DNA of 64,000 nucleotides from Pseudomonas syringae (GCF_000737245.1 NZ_JPQU01000033.1:1-64000), one strand, 5' to 3'; positions 45,802 to 55,815 are shown, numbered from the stretch's first letter. Translations and numbers: made by a program. The notes: generated by a model not told the origin, from the letters alone.

Positions 45802-46536
45802 ATGTCAGAGCCAGTCAAGTCGCGTGCTCACACCCAGGCCCACTGCAAGGATTGCAGTCTGGCTCCACTGTGCCTGCCACTCTCCTTGAACCTCGAAGAC
45901 ATGGAAGCTCTGGATCAGATCGTCAAGCGCGGTCGCCCGTTGAAGAAAGGCGAATTCCTGTTCCGCCAGGGCGATACCTTTGCCTCGGTGTATGCGGTAC
46001 GTTCTGGCGCGCTCAAGACTTTCAACATCAGTGACGGCGGCGAAGAGCAACTCACCGGTTTCCACCTGCCAAGTGAATTGGTCGGCATGTCGGGCATGGA
46101 CGCCGAAGCCTATCCGGTGTCTGCTCAGGCGCTGGAAACCACTTCTGTGTGCGAAATCCCGTTCGAGCGGCTGGACGAGCTGTCTGTGCAGCTGCCTCAG
46201 CTGCGCCGCCAGTTGATGCGCGTGATGAGCAGGGAAATCCGCGACGATCAGCAGATGATGTTGCTGTTGTCGAAGAAAACCGCCGACGAGCGGATCGCTA
46301 CCTTTCTGGTCAATCTGTCGGCCCGTTTCCGGGCCCGTGGATTCTCTGCCAACCAGTTCCGCCTGAGCATGTCGCGCAACGAAATCGGCAACCATCTCGG
46401 GCTCGCGGTTGAAACCGTCTCCCGGGTGTTCACCCGATTCCAGCAGAACGAACTGATCTCGGCCGAGGGCAAGGAAATCCAGATTCTCGATCCAATCCAG
46501 CTCTGCGCCCTGGCTGGCGGCGCTATCGAAAGCTGA
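45802..46536 (+). CDS. anr: Anaerobic regulator Anr (FNR family)
   Basis: Oxygen-sensing CRP/FNR-type activator (244 aa, the size of P. aeruginosa Anr). N-terminal cysteines for the [4Fe-4S] cluster are in [15 protein letters not shown], with a fourth in the cyclic-nucleotide-binding-like domain (TTSVCEIPF). The C-terminal helix-turn-helix [20 protein letters not shown] has the E-x2-SR recognition pattern of FNR, which reads TTGAT half-sites. ATG 45802 follows AAGGA. It probably drives hemN, ccoG and the uspA-like gene in this window. Confidence 0.95.
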   Translation: MSEPVKSRAHTQAHCKDCSLAPLCLPLSLNLEDMEALDQIVKRGRPLKKGEFLFRQGDTFASVYAVRSGALKTFNISDGGEEQLTGFHLPSELVGMSGMDAEAYPVSAQALETTSVCEIPFERLDELSVQLPQLRRQLMRVMSREIRDDQQMMLLLSKKTADERIATFLVNLSARFRARGFSANQFRLSMSRNEIGNHLGLAVETVSRVFTRFQQNELISAEGKEIQILDPIQLCALAGGAIES

Positions 46537-46602
46537 GGGTGCGCAGCAGAGCCCAGGCCTTTAGACTAGCGCTCATACCGCCTACTGCCATGGATCACTC
46601 TG

Positions 46603-47163
46603 ATGTCCCTAGACACTCAAAGCTTCGATGAACACAACCTCAAAGCCCTGATCCGTCCGGTCGTGGATTTCCCCAAGCCGGGCGTCATTTTTCGTGACAT
46701 CACGCCGCTGTTTCAATCGCCCAAGGCCACTCGCCTGGTGATGGACAGTTTCGTTCAGCGTTATATCGAAGCCGACTTCAGCCACGTTGGCGTGATGGAT
46801 GCCCGGGGCTTTCTGATCGGTTCGGTCGTTGCCTATGAGCTTAACAAGCCGCTGATCCTGTTTCGCAAGCAAGGCAAACTGCCCGCCGATGTGCTTTCGC
46901 AAGCCTACAAGACCGAATACGGCGAGGCGTTTCTGGAAGTCCACGCGGACAGTCTGTGCGACGGCGATTCAGTAGTGATGTTCGATGACCTGATTGCTAC
47001 CGGCGGCACTTTGATCGCCGCCGCGAACCTGATTCGCCGCATGGGCGCAAAGATCCACGAAGCCGCCGCCATCATCGACCTGCCAGAGCTGGGCGGCTCA
47101 GAGCGCCTGCGAGATCTGCAGATCCCGACGTTCTGCCTGACCAGTTTTGGGTTGACGGAGTAG
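46603..47163 (+). CDS. apt: Adenine phosphoribosyltransferase
   Basis: Purine salvage enzyme making AMP from adenine and PRPP (186 aa). The PRPP-binding motif is [14 protein letters not shown] (about residues 125-138); [18 protein letters not shown] is the conserved N-terminal strand and [18 protein letters not shown] the hood region. It follows anr by 66 bp in the same direction. Confidence 0.95.
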   Translation: MSLDTQSFDEHNLKALIRPVVDFPKPGVIFRDITPLFQSPKATRLVMDSFVQRYIEADFSHVGVMDARGFLIGSVVAYELNKPLILFRKQGKLPADVLSQAYKTEYGEAFLEVHADSLCDGDSVVMFDDLIATGGTLIAAANLIRRMGAKIHEAAAIIDLPELGGSERLRDLQIPTFCLTSFGLTE

Positions 47164-47187
47164 GAGCCCGGTTCGGCATTGCTTCTC

Positions 47188-47453
47188 TGTGGGCGGTGCT
47201 TGGTCTGGGCGGCATTCCGACGATAAGGCTGGACGCGATAGACCCGATATCCGCGGTACCCTTATCGCGGGCAAGCACCGCTCCCACCAAAGCCCACATA
47301 CCGCGTAGGAGCGCGCTTGCCCGCGATGAAAGATAACGCGGTGGCCCAGACAGAACTCGATCCCTGTAGGAGCCAAGCTTGCTCGCGATAAGAACACCTC
47401 GGTGAGCCAGACAGTCCGCGTCGCCTTCATCGCCGGCACGCACCGCTCCCACA
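47188..47453. repeat. Composite REP cluster between apt and recR
   Basis: At least five REP arms of three types lie together. A GGTGCTTG-type pair (47188-47287) carries the TGGGCGGCATTCCGAC variant. A GTAGGAGCGCGCTTGCCCGC arm lies at 47305-47327, TGTAGGAGCCAAGCTTGCTC at 47364-47389, and a degenerate CACCGCTCCCACA arm ends at 47453. No gene is supported in 47164-47486. Confidence 0.85.
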
Positions 47454-47486
47454 TAAGCAGCGCGCCCACAGGCGAATGCACAAACC

Positions 47487-48089
47487 TTACAACGCTATAG
47501 GCTTACGCCCCGCAAACGAATGCGCCAGCGTGCCGCCATCCACCAGCTCCAACTCGCCACCCAATGGCACGCCATGGGCAATGCGTGAGGTGATCAGGCC
47601 TTTGTTGGTCAACAACTGCGCGATGTAATGGGCCGTGGCCTCGCCTTCAACCGTCGGATTGGTGGCCAGAATGACTTCGGTGAAAGTGCCTTGCCCGTTG
47701 ATTCGCTCCAGCAGTTGCGGAATCCCGATGGCTTCCGGGCCAAGCCCGTCCAGTGGCGACAAATGCCCCTTGAGCACGAAGTAACGACCGCGATAACCGG
47801 TCTGCTCTACCGCGTAGACATCCATCGGCCCTTCCACCACGCATAACAACGTATCGTCACGGCGCACGTCCGAGCACTGCGGGCAGAGATCGTCTTCAGT
47901 CAGGGTGCGGCACAACCGGCAGTGCCCTACCCCTTCCATGGCCTGGCTCAATGCGAGCGCCAGCCGTGAACCGCCGCTGCGATCACGCTCCAGCAGTTGC
48001 AGCGCCATGCGTTGCGCAGTTTTCTGACCCACGCCCGGCAAGGTGCGCAGGGCATCGATCAATTGGCGAATCAGTGGGCTGAAGCTCAT
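47487..48089 (-). CDS. recR: Recombination mediator protein RecR
   Basis: Zinc-containing ring protein (200 aa) that acts with RecF/RecO to load RecA on gapped DNA. The helix-hairpin-helix region [20 protein letters not shown] is at the N-terminus, the zinc site is [16 protein letters not shown] (about residues 57-72), and the Toprim domain has [17 protein letters not shown]. The full length is intact. It belongs to the dnaX-ybaB-recR neighbourhood, here split by an oxidoreductase gene. Confidence 0.95.
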   Translation of the reverse strand: MSFSPLIRQLIDALRTLPGVGQKTAQRMALQLLERDRSGGSRLALALSQAMEGVGHCRLCRTLTEDDLCPQCSDVRRDDTLLCVVEGPMDVYAVEQTGYRGRYFVLKGHLSPLDGLGPEAIGIPQLLERINGQGTFTEVILATNPTVEGEATAHYIAQLLTNKGLITSRIAHGVPLGGELELVDGGTLAHSFAGRKPIAL

Positions 48090-48179
48090 GGAGAAAGGTC
48101 CGACAAAAACACAAGACGCGGTTTATACCCGCGCCCTGCGTATAGCGTCAATTCAAGGAACACCGCTCGGGCGTTTTTC

Positions 48180-49208
48180 CTACGAAACGCGCACCACCAA
48201 CTTACCGAAATTGCGACCTTCGAGCAGGCCGATAAAGGCTTCAGGGGCGTTTTCCAGCCCTTCAACCATGTCCTCGCGGAATTTGATCTTGCCCTCGGTC
48301 ACCAGCGGCGTCATCTCGGTCATGAACTCTTCACGACGATGGCCGTACGCCTCAAACACGATGAAACCCTGCATAAGGGCGCGCTTGGTCAGCAGAGTGC
48401 GCATCAACAGTGGCAGATGATTCGGCCCTTCCGGCTCGCCCTGGGCGTTATACATGGCGATCAGGCCACATACCGGAATGCGCGCGCCCGCGTTGAGCAG
48501 TGGCAACACTGCATCAAACACCTTGCCGCCCACCAGCTCGAAATAGATATCGATGCCATTGCCGCAAGCCGCGGCGAGCTCTTCGGCAAACTGTTCGCTT
48601 TTATGGTCGATGCATTCATCAAAGCCCAGCTCGTCGACAACATAACGACATTTGTCAGGCCCGCCAGCAATACCCACGACCCGCAGGCCATTCAATTTCG
48701 CCACCTGCCCGACCACAGAGCCCACAGCGCCCGAAGCGGCCGCGACCACCAGGGTTTCCCCTGTGGTCGGCTTGCCGATGTCCATCAAGCCCATGTAGGC
48801 GGTCATGCCCGGCATACCCAGCACGCCGACAGCCATGGATTCACTAGGCAAGCCTTTGGGCACTGACTGCAATGCAGAGCCATCGCTGATGCTATGGGTC
48901 TGCCAACCGGTCTGGCCGACCACCAGATCCCCAACCTTGAAGTCCGGGTTGCGGGATTGCTCGACGACGCTGACCGCCCCGCCCTCCATCACGTCATCGA
49001 CGGCCACCGGATCGGCGTAGGACGGGGCGTCACTCATGCGACCGCGCATATAAGGGTCAAGGGACAGATAAAGGGTGCGCAGTTGCACCTGACCTTCTTG
49101 CAGGTCCGGCAGCGCTTCGCGTTCCAGGCGGAAGTTTTCCGGAGTTGGCGCGCCGGTGGGACGCGAAGCCAGAACAATGCGCTGGTTGAGAATCAATTCT
49201 TGGGTCAT
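48180..49208 (-). CDS. NADP-dependent oxidoreductase, MDR superfamily (CurA/YncB-like)
   Basis: This 342-aa zinc-independent medium-chain reductase resembles prostaglandin/leukotriene and curcumin reductases. Marks are LSLDPYMRGRMSD, the nucleotide-binding AAASGAVGSVVGQVAKLNG (about residues 155-173) and a C-terminal GKLVVRVS. It likely reduces alpha,beta-unsaturated carbonyls. ATG 49208 (MTQEL) with AAGGAGC upstream is used; a TTG at 49211 precedes it. Confidence 0.88.
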   Translation of the reverse strand: MTQELILNQRIVLASRPTGAPTPENFRLEREALPDLQEGQVQLRTLYLSLDPYMRGRMSDAPSYADPVAVDDVMEGGAVSVVEQSRNPDFKVGDLVVGQTGWQTHSISDGSALQSVPKGLPSESMAVGVLGMPGMTAYMGLMDIGKPTTGETLVVAAASGAVGSVVGQVAKLNGLRVVGIAGGPDKCRYVVDELGFDECIDHKSEQFAEELAAACGNGIDIYFELVGGKVFDAVLPLLNAGARIPVCGLIAMYNAQGEPEGPNHLPLLMRTLLTKRALMQGFIVFEAYGHRREEFMTEMTPLVTEGKIKFREDMVEGLENAPEAFIGLLEGRNFGKLVVRVS

Positions 49209-49342
49209 CAAAGCGGCTCCTTGGAGGAATTCTGCGGGTATTCAGAGCAGACCGTCTTGAGGCGCTGGCGTTCGGTTAAATGTAAGAGCGAGCTTGACCG
49301 CAATGAACGATGACGCACTCTTGCTGGCACACCGCGCTTCCC

Positions 49343-49434
49343 TGTGGGAGCGAATTTATTCGCGAAAGCAGTATTAAGACCAATAACGATGCGTCGGATG
49401 TATTGGCCTATTCGCGAATGAATTCGCTCCCACA
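49343..49434. repeat. REPIN (GAATTCATTCGCGAA type)
   Basis: The left arm TGTGGGAGCGAATTTATTCG pairs with CGAATGAATTCGCTCCCACA. A degenerate single REP (TGTAAGAGCGAGCTTGACCG) lies just before, near 49278. Confidence 0.9.
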
Positions 49435-49472
49435 GGTGAGGAACGTTCCGTAGGAGTGCGTATCCACACACA

Positions 49473-49502
49473 AAAATGCCAGGCACTAAGGCCTGGCATT
49501 TT
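49473..49502 (-). terminator. Terminator of the dnaX-ybaB transcript
   Basis: Perfect 12-bp stem AAAATGCCAGGC / GCCTGGCATTTT with a 6-nt loop. It ends in T residues on both strands; on the minus strand it lies 17 bp after the ybaB stop. Confidence 0.9.
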
Positions 49503-49519
49503 GTGATCAACCGCTGTTC

Positions 49520-49846
49520 TTAGAACGGCATTTTCATGCCTGGCGGCAGTTGCATGCCAGCGGTCATGCTGGCGGTTTTTTCCTGGCTGGCCTGTTCGAT
49601 CTTGCGCACGGCGTCGTTGACGGCGGCGGCGATCAGGTCTTCCAGCACTTCCTTGTCTTCCTGCATCAGGCTGTCATCCAGATTGATACGCTTGACGTCG
49701 TGACGACCGGTCATGACCACGCTGACCAGGCCTGCGCCCGATTGGCCGGTCACTTCGGCATTGGCCAGTTCTTCCTGCATCTTGGCCATTTTTTCCTGCA
49801 TTTGCTGAGCCTGCTTCATCAGGCCTGCCATGCCGCCTTTCATCAT
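49520..49846 (-). CDS. ybaB: YbaB/EbfC nucleoid-associated protein
   Basis: Small dimeric DNA-binding protein (108 aa) encoded next to dnaX in most bacteria. It begins with a Met/Gly-rich segment and the helix [26 protein letters not shown], followed by [22 protein letters not shown]. The C-terminus is [12 protein letters not shown]. It follows dnaX by 63 bp and shares its terminator. Confidence 0.95.
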   Translation of the reverse strand: MMKGGMAGLMKQAQQMQEKMAKMQEELANAEVTGQSGAGLVSVVMTGRHDVKRINLDDSLMQEDKEVLEDLIAAAVNDAVRKIEQASQEKTASMTAGMQLPPGMKMPF

Positions 49847-49909
49847 GGGATATCTCCTCGAAAGTTGATTGTTTCGCCTGGCGCGACCCGTCTGGCGTCG
49901 CGCCGTCAG

Positions 49910-52024
49910 TTAATGAGTTTGAGCGACCGGGGCGTCCACGGGTTTAATCGTATCCTCCCGGATCACTGCGCCAAACTGTTGCAGCATCTGCTGGATGAAC
50001 GGATCAGCATGAATCGACGCTTCCGCCTGCAACTGCCGCTCGGCTCGCAGGCGCGATGCCGCTTGAGCCGGGGTTTCCTGCTCCGGCTTGATCAGCTCGA
50101 TACTCAGGTTGATCGTACGCCCGGTGAATTGGTTCAAGGCATCGTTGATACGGCGCTGCTGGGTCGAGTTGAACAACGCGCTATGCCCCGGATCCAGATG
50201 CAGCAACCAGGCGTCACCCTGCATGGAAATCAAAGTGCAGTTAGAGGCGATGCTGCTGGTCATGCCGGAGATCGGCAGTTTGTTAAACATCTCCAGCCAC
50301 TCTGCCGCCAGACCCGTGGCAGGCTTCGCAGCCGGAGCCGGCTCAGCCTCGACCACTTCGGCCACGCTCTCGTGGGCCAGTTCGTCCAGATAGCTGTAGG
50401 ACGCAGGATCGATGTCCACATCAGGCTCGACGTAATCGTCATCCGGTGGCGGCTCGTCTTCGCGATCCATGGGCGCAGGCACATAAGCCGCGTCAGGGAC
50501 ACGTTCAAGCATGGCGGGGGTTACGGCCTGTTCAGGCTCAGATTCGGTTGGTGGCGACTCGACCTCTGGCGCAGGGGGCACCGGGCTGGCGGGCGCGGGC
50601 GCTGGCATGGGCGTGAGTTCGGGCTGCTCGCCGTCGGTGTCGAGCACCGGCTCAGGCACTGGCTCAGCAACAGGTTCGGGTTCGGGCTCGGCATCGATAA
50701 CCGGCGGCAACGGCATGGGCTCGTTCCACGGCAGATCGACGTCGGCAACCGGCTCGGGGACCGGCTCCGGCGTGACAACTGGCGCAGGTTGAATGGACGC
50801 GGCTTCGACAGCCGGGTTTACAGCTGCTGGGGCAATTACCGGTGCAACTGCTGCTGCACCGGCCACTGGATTTGAGGAATCAACTGTGGCCGGGTTGATT
50901 CCCACTGTCTTTAGCGGCTGCCTCGGGGCGTCGCTGCTGTCGGCGGGACGAAACGCCAGCATGCGCAGCAGAACCATCTCGAAGCCGCCACGGGGATCAG
51001 GTGCCAGCGGCAAATCGCGACGCCCGATCAAACCCATCTGGTAATAAAACTGTACGTCTTCGGCAGGCAGTGCCTGCGCCAACGCCAAGACCCGATCACG
51101 GTCGCCATGACCGTTATCGACCCCTTCGGGCAGCGCCTGGGCGATTGCCACACGGTGCAGCACGTTGAGAATTTCCGACAGCACGCCATTCCAGTCAGGC
51201 CCCTGCTCTGCCAGATGGCGCACGGCCTCCAACAGGCTGCGGGCGTCGCCGTCGATCAGAGCAGTAAGGACGTCGAACACCTGACCATGATCCAGGGTGC
51301 CGAGCATTGCCCGCACATCGGCGGCCATGACCTTGCCTTCACCGAAGGCAATGGCCTGATCGGTCAGGCTCATGGCGTCGCGCATCGAACCATCGGCGGC
51401 GCGACCCAACAACCACAAGGCATCGTCTTCAAACGGGACGTTTTCGACCCCCAGCACATGGGTCAAGTGCTCGACCACACGCTCTGGCGTCATGTTCTTA
51501 AGGGAGAACTGCAGGCAGCGAGACAGAATGGTCGCCGGCAGCTTTTGCGGATCGGTGGTCGCCAGGATGAACTTGACGTAAGGCGGCGGCTCTTCAAGGG
51601 TCTTGAGCAAGGCGTTGAACGAGTGGCTGGAGAGCATGTGCACTTCGTCGATCAGGTAGACCTTGAAGCGCCCGCGACTCGGGGCGTATTGCACGTTGTC
51701 CAGCAGCTCGCGGGTATCCTCGACCTTGGTGCGGCTCGCGGCGTCGATCTCGATCAGGTCAACAAAACGGCCTTCGTCGATTTCGCGACATACCGAACAG
51801 GTGCCGCACGGCGTCGACGTGATGCCGGTCTCGCAGTTCAGGCATTTGGCGATGATCCGTGCAATCGTAGTCTTACCCACCCCTCGGGTGCCGGTAAAAA
51901 GATACGCGTGATGCAGGCGCTGACTGTCCAGCGCATTGATCAGGGCCTTCAGCACATGTGTCTGGCCGACCATTTCGCGGAACGAGCGCGGACGCCATTT
52001 ACGTGCAAGAACCTGATAACTCAT
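49910..52024 (-). CDS. dnaX: DNA polymerase III subunits tau/gamma
   Basis: Clamp-loader ATPase (704 aa). The N-terminal AAA+ module has Walker A GTRGVGKTTIARI (about residues 44-56), the zinc site CLNCETGITSTPCGTCSVC, Walker B VYLIDEVHMLS and sensor LATTDPQKLPATILSRC. A long Pro/Glu/Val-rich linker (about residues 400-540) precedes the tau C-terminal domain V (from about 575), which binds the polymerase. No A-AAA-AAG slippery heptamer was seen, so a gamma form by the E. coli frameshift is not predicted. Start MSYQVLARKWRPRSF is chosen at 52024. Confidence 0.95.
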   Translation of the reverse strand: MSYQVLARKWRPRSFREMVGQTHVLKALINALDSQRLHHAYLFTGTRGVGKTTIARIIAKCLNCETGITSTPCGTCSVCREIDEGRFVDLIEIDAASRTKVEDTRELLDNVQYAPSRGRFKVYLIDEVHMLSSHSFNALLKTLEEPPPYVKFILATTDPQKLPATILSRCLQFSLKNMTPERVVEHLTHVLGVENVPFEDDALWLLGRAADGSMRDAMSLTDQAIAFGEGKVMAADVRAMLGTLDHGQVFDVLTALIDGDARSLLEAVRHLAEQGPDWNGVLSEILNVLHRVAIAQALPEGVDNGHGDRDRVLALAQALPAEDVQFYYQMGLIGRRDLPLAPDPRGGFEMVLLRMLAFRPADSSDAPRQPLKTVGINPATVDSSNPVAGAAAVAPVIAPAAVNPAVEAASIQPAPVVTPEPVPEPVADVDLPWNEPMPLPPVIDAEPEPEPVAEPVPEPVLDTDGEQPELTPMPAPAPASPVPPAPEVESPPTESEPEQAVTPAMLERVPDAAYVPAPMDREDEPPPDDDYVEPDVDIDPASYSYLDELAHESVAEVVEAEPAPAAKPATGLAAEWLEMFNKLPISGMTSSIASNCTLISMQGDAWLLHLDPGHSALFNSTQQRRINDALNQFTGRTINLSIELIKPEQETPAQAASRLRAERQLQAEASIHADPFIQQMLQQFGAVIREDTIKPVDAPVAQTH

Positions 52025-52192
52025 CGAAAACCGTCGCAACTGGGAAGCGGAAGACCGCTAATGCTAGCCGAGCAGGGGCAAAATTGCATCTGGTGTACTT
52101 GTCTATTGTGTTTAAGCTGTGCAAATGAATTAACGGGCACACGCTATTCGGGTCTTTAAGAGCTGCTTATGCATTGCTGTAGTGAGGGACTG

Positions 52193-52942
52193 ATGCGTCG
52201 ATGCCAGATAGTGATGATTGTTTTACTCCTGCTCAGCCAGGCTAGCGCTTCCGCCGAACCGCCCCTGCGATTTTCGGTAGCCGACAGTTGGTCGATGCCA
52301 TTGATTCAGCTTGATGAGGGCGAACCCACGTCAGGGATCCTCTTCGACATCATGCAAAGCCTTGCTCGCCAGTCAGGCCTGCGAGCTGAATATCACGTGC
52401 TTCCACGTCTGCGGGTTCAGGCGGCGCTGGAACGTGGCGAAGTGGATATACGCTGCTATGCCGCGCAAGCCTGGGTACCGAACCTGTCAGGGGATTATTT
52501 CTGGAGCCTGCCCATTCTGTACCAACGTGACTTGCTGATTGCCTCAGCCGAAACCGCAGCCGGCCCCTACCCCAGCCAATTCGAGAACGAAACCGTCGGC
52601 ACCGTGCTGGGCTACAGCTATCCCGAACTGCAACACCTGTTCGACAATCACCAACTGGTACGCGAAGACGCCCGCAATCAGGAACAGACACTGCGCAAGC
52701 TGGTCGCCGGGCGCTACAACTATGCTGTTTCCAGCGAGTTGGCGCTGGACTGGGTCAATCGCGACCTTCCTGCTGGCCAGCGGATGAAAGTCATTTCTAT
52801 GGTCAGCGATCAGCCGGCCGGCTGCATCATCCGCAACGATCCCGGCCTGCCGACGCAGAAAATCCTCCGTACGCTGGTTCGCATGAGAGTGTCGGGTGAG
52901 ATCCAGCAAATAGTGGATCAATACACTGCGCCCAGGAGCTGA
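52193..52942 (+). CDS. Periplasmic solute-binding protein, family 3-like
   Basis: This 249-aa protein has a signal peptide (MRRCQIVMIVLLLLSQASASAEP, cleavage near ASA). The mature part fits SBP family 3: LRFSVADSWSMPL, GILFDIMQSLARQSGLRAEY, RGEVDIRCYAAQAW and a C-terminal helix RVSGEIQQIVDQY. No ABC permease lies nearby, so it may be an orphan binding protein or sensor accessory. ATG 52193 with GAGGGACTG is chosen; an upstream ATG at 52169 would spoil the signal peptide. Confidence 0.82.
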   Translation: MRRCQIVMIVLLLLSQASASAEPPLRFSVADSWSMPLIQLDEGEPTSGILFDIMQSLARQSGLRAEYHVLPRLRVQAALERGEVDIRCYAAQAWVPNLSGDYFWSLPILYQRDLLIASAETAAGPYPSQFENETVGTVLGYSYPELQHLFDNHQLVREDARNQEQTLRKLVAGRYNYAVSSELALDWVNRDLPAGQRMKVISMVSDQPAGCIIRNDPGLPTQKILRTLVRMRVSGEIQQIVDQYTAPRS

Positions 52943-53058
52943 TTATTCGGTGTGCGTAACAAACTCTGCCCGAAGCCCTGACTGACGCAAAGACGTCATA
53001 AAGCACCGCTACCCTCGCCTGAAATCTTTGGTAACACTTAATCAGGCGGGCCATTCCA

Positions 53059-54735
53059 ATGAGCGACAAACCAGACGACGTATCGCAAACCGATCCTAGC
53101 CGGCGGCGTTTTCTGGGGGGGATGGCGGCATTAGGCGCTGGCATGACCCTCGGCGGTTACGCAACGGCCCAAGACAAGCCCGCACCCGCAGCCCTACCCG
53201 CCTTGACGGGTGCAGCGCTGGATAAAGCCCTGCGCGACAACGTCAAAACCGTCGTGGTGATCTACGCCGAAAACCGCAGTTTCAATAATCTGTTCGGGAA
53301 TTTTCCCGGCGTGGAAAAGCCCCTGGCGTCTCTCCAGCCCGCTGATTATCAACAGCGCGACCGCGATGGCGGTCTGCTGGATAACCTTCCGCCCGCCTGG
53401 GGCGGTGTGTTGCAGGTCGGGCCGCAAACCGTTGACGGCGTGAGCTACCCCGCCGGTGGTCAATTTCAGGAAAATCTGCCCAACGCCCCCTTTCCGCTAA
53501 AAGGCATGAATGGCGAAGATCTGCCCCTGAGCCTGGTGACCCGTGACCTGTGGCACGTGTTCTATCAGAACCAGATGCAGATCAACGGGGGTAAGAATGA
53601 CCGTTTCGTCGCCTGGGCCGATGCCGGGGGGCTCACGATGGGGTATTACGCCCAGAGCCAGTACTCCCTGCGCCTGTGGGATGTCGCCAAGGAGTTCGTG
53701 CTGTGTGACAACTTCTTCCAGGGGGCCTTTGGCGGCTCATTTCTCAACCACCACTACCTGATCGCCGCGACAGCACCCGTCTACCCCAATGCGCAGACCT
53801 CCCCAGCCAAATCGCAGATCGCCACTCTGGAGAGCGACAACCCTCGGGATCCGCGCCTCAAGCCCCTGGAAAAATCTCCAGCCAGCGCCATGACCGGCCC
53901 GCCGCAGTTCGGCCCAAGCGCCCTGACGCCCGATGGCTTTGCCGTTAACACCTTGGCCCCACCGTACTGGCCGACCTGGCTGCGCGACCCGCAGAGACCG
54001 GATTACTCAAAACCTGATCTGCCCAACGTGCTGGTACCGCAAACCCATGAACACATTGGCGACAAACTGTCGAAGAAGGATGTCGACTGGGCCTGGTACG
54101 CCGGCGCATGGCAGGTCACGCTTGATCAGTTCAAGGACTCCACCGGCATCCCGAAAATCCCCAATTTCCAGTACCACCACCAGCCGTTCAACTACTTCGC
54201 CCAGCAAGGCCCGGACAATCCGAAGGAACGTCACAAACGCCTGCGCGACGGCGGACTGGGTGATGAAGCCAGCACCAACAAATTTCTCGCTGATGCCGAA
54301 GCCGGCAAGTTACCGGCCGTCACCTTCTACAAGCCGCAAGGCAACCTGAACATGCACGCCGGTTACGCTGACGTCGCCGCTGGGGACCGCCACATCGACC
54401 GTACAATCAAAGTGCTACGCAACAGCCCGCAATGGGAAAACATGGTGGTCATCATCACCGTTGATGAAAACGGCGGTTGGTGGGACCACGTGGCACCACC
54501 CAAAGGTGATCGCTGGGGTCCGGGCACACGCGTCCCGACGCTGGTGGTCTCGCCGTTCGCCCGCAAAGGCACCGTCGATCACACGGTTTATGACACCGCC
54601 TCGATCCTGCGCCTCATTACCCGGTTGCATGGCCTGGAAAAGCTCGACGGCCTCAAAGAGCGGGATAACGCCATGATTGCTCGCGGCCAGCAGCCAATGG
54701 GCGACCTGACCAATGCGCTGCAGTTTCCTGCTTAG
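53059..54735 (+). CDS. Tat-exported AcpA-type acid phosphatase/phosphoesterase
   Basis: This 558-aa member of the phospholipase C/AcpA phosphoesterase family has a twin-arginine signal (SRRRFLGGMAALGAGMTLGG), so it is exported folded. Catalytic metal and nucleophile motifs follow the family: VVVIYAENRSFNNLFGNFPG (Glu-Asn...Ser), NHHYLIAATAP, KPQGNLNMHAGYADV, and ITVDENGGWWDHVAPP near the C-terminus. The family hydrolyses phosphomonoesters, and some members act on phospholipids; substrate here is not known. It stands alone and is convergent with the GGDEF gene. Confidence 0.88.
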   Translation: MSDKPDDVSQTDPSRRRFLGGMAALGAGMTLGGYATAQDKPAPAALPALTGAALDKALRDNVKTVVVIYAENRSFNNLFGNFPGVEKPLASLQPADYQQRDRDGGLLDNLPPAWGGVLQVGPQTVDGVSYPAGGQFQENLPNAPFPLKGMNGEDLPLSLVTRDLWHVFYQNQMQINGGKNDRFVAWADAGGLTMGYYAQSQYSLRLWDVAKEFVLCDNFFQGAFGGSFLNHHYLIAATAPVYPNAQTSPAKSQIATLESDNPRDPRLKPLEKSPASAMTGPPQFGPSALTPDGFAVNTLAPPYWPTWLRDPQRPDYSKPDLPNVLVPQTHEHIGDKLSKKDVDWAWYAGAWQVTLDQFKDSTGIPKIPNFQYHHQPFNYFAQQGPDNPKERHKRLRDGGLGDEASTNKFLADAEAGKLPAVTFYKPQGNLNMHAGYADVAAGDRHIDRTIKVLRNSPQWENMVVIITVDENGGWWDHVAPPKGDRWGPGTRVPTLVVSPFARKGTVDHTVYDTASILRLITRLHGLEKLDGLKERDNAMIARGQQPMGDLTNALQFPA

Positions 54736-54768
54736 ATTGTGGAAAACGCAGCAAGAACGGCTGGCGAC

Positions 54769-55815
54769 TCAGCTCGCCAGCACCACTTGATCGCGACCCT
54801 GCCGCTTGCCTTGATACAACGCTTGATCGGCACGTCGCAGGGCGCTTTCAAAACTCTCGCCTTGACGGATCTGACTGACCGCCAGGGTCGCGGTGACCAT
54901 GACGGGCGAATGGTCGGTATTGCCTGCAGTCTCGCGAATCCCCAGCAGGATCCTCTCGGCAACCGCACACGCTACTTGCTCTGAAGTGTCAGGCATCAAC
55001 ACCAGAAACTCCTCGCCCCCCCAGCGCGACGCCACATCGGTTGCACGAACATTGCTACTGATTGCTTTGGCAACACGCTGCAGAATCACGTCGCCCCGAT
55101 CATGGCCCAGGCTGTCATTGATCTGCTTGAAATGGTCGATATCCAGCAGAATGATCGCCGACGTCGCGGGACTACCCAGTTGGCGAACGCCTTCGATGAT
55201 CCTGCGGCGAGTGTATAGATTGGTCAGGCTGTCGTGGCTTGCCATGTGAAACAGGCTGAGCTGCATAGAACGAGTGAAACGCACCGACAGGGCCGTGCCA
55301 TGCACCAGCAACGCCGTGGCGGTTAGCACGTTTACGATGCCGAACGCCTCGCGCAACGGCGCAGCCACACCTGAGTTCAGCCCCATCCGCTCACGCAGGA
55401 CGTAGCTCCCCACCACTACCGTGATGATCGTCAGATTGAACGACATCCGTACCATGCGCCGATCCTGAAAACTGAAGGCGATGATCGGAATCAGGCAATA
55501 CAGGTAAAAGTGAAAGTTGCTGCTCCAGCCAAGTACCCAGTTGGCCAGCAGCGCATGAAGAATAATCTCCACACTCATCAAAACCCCGGCAAAGCTGTAA
55601 CGCTGGGCGCGGATCGCTTTGAGACATGCCACGTAAACCCCGATGCTCAACGCGTTGGCAACGGCCAGCAAAGGCAGTTTCAACAACAGAAAGAGGATGA
55701 ACAACACCACGTGAATGCCGAAGGCGATCTGTACAACAGGCACAATGTGCTTCCAGAACTGCGCCGTGGCTTCGCGCAACAGGTGAGCGCGATCACTGGC
55801 GGAAAGGACGTTCAT
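54769..55815 (-). CDS. Membrane-bound diguanylate cyclase (GGDEF)
   Basis: This 348-aa protein has five to six transmembrane helices in the first 170 residues. A GGDEF domain makes up the last 165: DSLTNLYTRRRIIEG, ILLDIDHFKQINDSLGHDRGD and the A-site WGGEEF. The RATD sequence, five residues before GGEEF, is a canonical RxxD inhibitory site, so the enzyme should make c-di-GMP under product control. There is no EAL domain. Start MNVLSASDR at 55815 is preferred over open sequence to 55911. Confidence 0.9.
   Translation of the reverse strand: MNVLSASDRAHLLREATAQFWKHIVPVVQIAFGIHVVLFILFLLLKLPLLAVANALSIGVYVACLKAIRAQRYSFAGVLMSVEIILHALLANWVLGWSSNFHFYLYCLIPIIAFSFQDRRMVRMSFNLTIITVVVGSYVLRERMGLNSGVAAPLREAFGIVNVLTATALLVHGTALSVRFTRSMQLSLFHMASHDSLTNLYTRRRIIEGVRQLGSPATSAIILLDIDHFKQINDSLGHDRGDVILQRVAKAISSNVRATDVASRWGGEEFLVLMPDTSEQVACAVAERILLGIRETAGNTDHSPVMVTATLAVSQIRQGESFESALRRADQALYQGKRQGRDQVVLAS

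Noticed and set aside
54760..54781. GCTGGCGA / TCGCCAGC hairpin at the end of the GGDEF gene as a terminator
   Set aside because: The stem lies mostly within the last codons of the GGDEF gene and is not followed by T residues on either strand.
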